A DNA stretch of 64,000 nucleotides from Leptobacterium_A meishanense. Its GTDB lineage: Bacteria > Bacteroidota > Bacteroidia > Flavobacteriales > Flavobacteriaceae. Below the pieces are notes generated by a model that saw only the letters and a program-made list of their open reading frames with translations, had not been told where the DNA came from and ran no database searches. Location of the stretch: positions 62,001 to 126,000 of the forward strand of contig NZ_JBBEXE010000005.1 in the NCBI RefSeq assembly GCF_037645805.1. The letters are read 5' to 3'. Position 1 is the stretch's first letter. Each line of letters begins with the position of its first letter. The translations under genes were made by a program, and so were the position numbers. Positions 63,178-64,000 of the stretch are shown here, piece by piece.

Positions 63178-64000
63178 GTGGATAAAAAATTATCACTTCG
63201 TTCTCGCATCTTCTTTTCCATGATTTTATTGGTAGTGGTTGCTTCCATCTTAATAGCAGGTGTCACTATTTACCAATATAGGGAGCAGTCCAAAGACTAT
63301 CATAAAAATCGGTTAGAACGTAAAGAGGAGCAGATAAGGGCAAGTATTGATTATGTGTTACAGCGCACTACCTATCCGGTAGAAACACAGTACCTACACC
63401 TTATTTTTAAAGATGAAATCTACCAAATAGCCAACGTACAAAATGTTAACTTTAATTTATATAGCCTAAATGGCGACCTCATAAAAAGTTCCTTACCTCA
63501 ACTTGAAAATGATTCTATTGCCAGGTGTCTAAAACCTGAGATTTTGAACCAATTAGATGTAAGCCCTGATAGGCATTACGTTGAGAAAAAAGTTACTGCT
63601 GGCGAACGCTTTCAGTCTTCTTATTCTTTTATAACAGATGGTAAATTTAAACCTGTCGGCATACTGAACCTCCCTTATTTTGAAGACGATTCTTTTAATA
63701 CCATGGAGTTACGCGAATTTTTGGTTCGGCTAGGAGTTGTATACCTCTTTATGCTCGGTATTGCTATTGTTTTAGCCTACATTACTTCTAAATATATTAC
63801 CCGGTCCTTAAAAACTGTTTCTGATAAACTCGATCAAACACGGCTTAGCGAACGCAATGAAAAAATAATAGTGCCTTCAGCCACTCAAGAGATCAAAAGT
63901 CTTATTGATGCTTACAATGCCATGATCGACGAGTTAGAGGAAAGTGCTGTAAAACTAGCAAGAAGCGAACGCGAACAAGCATGGCGAGAAATGGCAAAAC
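63178..64000 (+). CDS. Sensor histidine kinase, N-terminal part (cut by the window edge)
   Basis: 274 codons to the window end, still open. A GTG start at 63178 gives VDKKLSLRSRIFFSMILLVV, with a first membrane segment (about 12-30), a periplasmic sensing domain (about 40-180), a second segment (about 186-206), a HAMP-like linker (SKYITRSLKTVSDKLDQTRLSERNE) and the approach to the phosphoacceptor helix (SEREQAWREMAK). This ending matches the region just before the H-box of NtrY-type kinases. The ligand is unknown; the kinase core lies beyond the window. Confidence 0.8.
   Translation, partial: MDKKLSLRSRIFFSMILLVVVASILIAGVTIYQYREQSKDYHKNRLERKEEQIRASIDYVLQRTTYPVETQYLHLIFKDEIYQIANVQNVNFNLYSLNGDLIKSSLPQLENDSIARCLKPEILNQLDVSPDRHYVEKKVTAGERFQSSYSFITDGKFKPVGILNLPYFEDDSFNTMELREFLVRLGVVYLFMLGIAIVLAYITSKYITRSLKTVSDKLDQTRLSERNEKIIVPSATQEIKSLIDAYNAMIDELEESAVKLARSEREQAWREMAK

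Overview
The window is chromosomal DNA from a member of the Bacteroidota, most likely a marine or environmental Flavobacteriaceae. Supporting signs are low-GC DNA, type IX secretion (T9SS) C-terminal sorting domains, lipoproteins with long DDD/SSD-rich linkers, families largely confined to this phylum (DUF2480, DUF3078, choice-of-anchor B, the SDR-type threonine dehydrogenase), few Shine-Dalgarno sites, and repeated TAnnTTTG minus-7 promoter boxes. I cannot name a genus from sequence alone. Gene density is very high; several convergent pairs overlap by 4-10 bp.

Layout. 1-400: tRNA-Arg(CCT), its terminator and a tRNA-like remnant. 0.4-5 kb: an SGNH-like protein with an MBOAT acyltransferase, L-threonine dehydrogenase, and a small lipoprotein/NTF2-like pair. 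5-12 kb: TPR protein, membrane M28 peptidase, CBS protein, zinc-ribbon protein, short SSB, and a four-gene block of unknown envelope proteins. 12-14.6 kb: a 47-codon gene overlapping a phosphatase-TPR-sulfotransferase fusion. 14.6-16.3 kb: two recently duplicated T9SS cargo genes. 16.6-20.3 kb: a cassette encoding a 47-aa double-glycine leader peptide (not previously listed because it is so short), a C39-peptidase ABC exporter and an HlyD-type adaptor. 20.3-32.3 kb: housekeeping genes (metG, ldcA, yraN, mfd, brnQ, thiL). 32.5-37 kb: three surface beta-propeller-type proteins. 37.2-44 kb: the SUF Fe-S cluster assembly operon, carrying an inserted four-helix-bundle (S23/IVS-type) gene flanked by inverted repeats between sufB and sufC. 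44-49.8 kb: DUF3078 protein, lipoprotein, hflX, exonuclease, serine hydrolase, ogt. 49.8-63.1 kb: a heme region with hemA-hemC-hemD-hemE-hemF-hemB on the minus strand, a divergent AraC-type regulator, hemH, a MATE transporter, a large BNR-repeat protein and hemJ. A sensor kinase gene runs off the right edge.

How the parts fit. The heme genes cover almost the whole route from glutamyl-tRNA to protoheme (only the hemL step is not here). A perfect 7-1-7 palindrome of Fur-box geometry lies in front of the AraC regulator, and a degraded version of the same sequence lies in front of the suf operon, suggesting shared iron control of Fe-S and heme synthesis. The ferrochelatase has an internal five-cysteine insert of the kind associated with a [2Fe-2S] cluster, which would tie the two pathways together.

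The best candidate for an undescribed system is the exported-peptide cassette at 16.6-20.3 kb: the leader matches the LS-x2-E-x3-I-x-GG consensus read by C39 exporters, the exporter keeps its peptidase catalytic residues, and the predicted 22-residue product resembles nothing I know.
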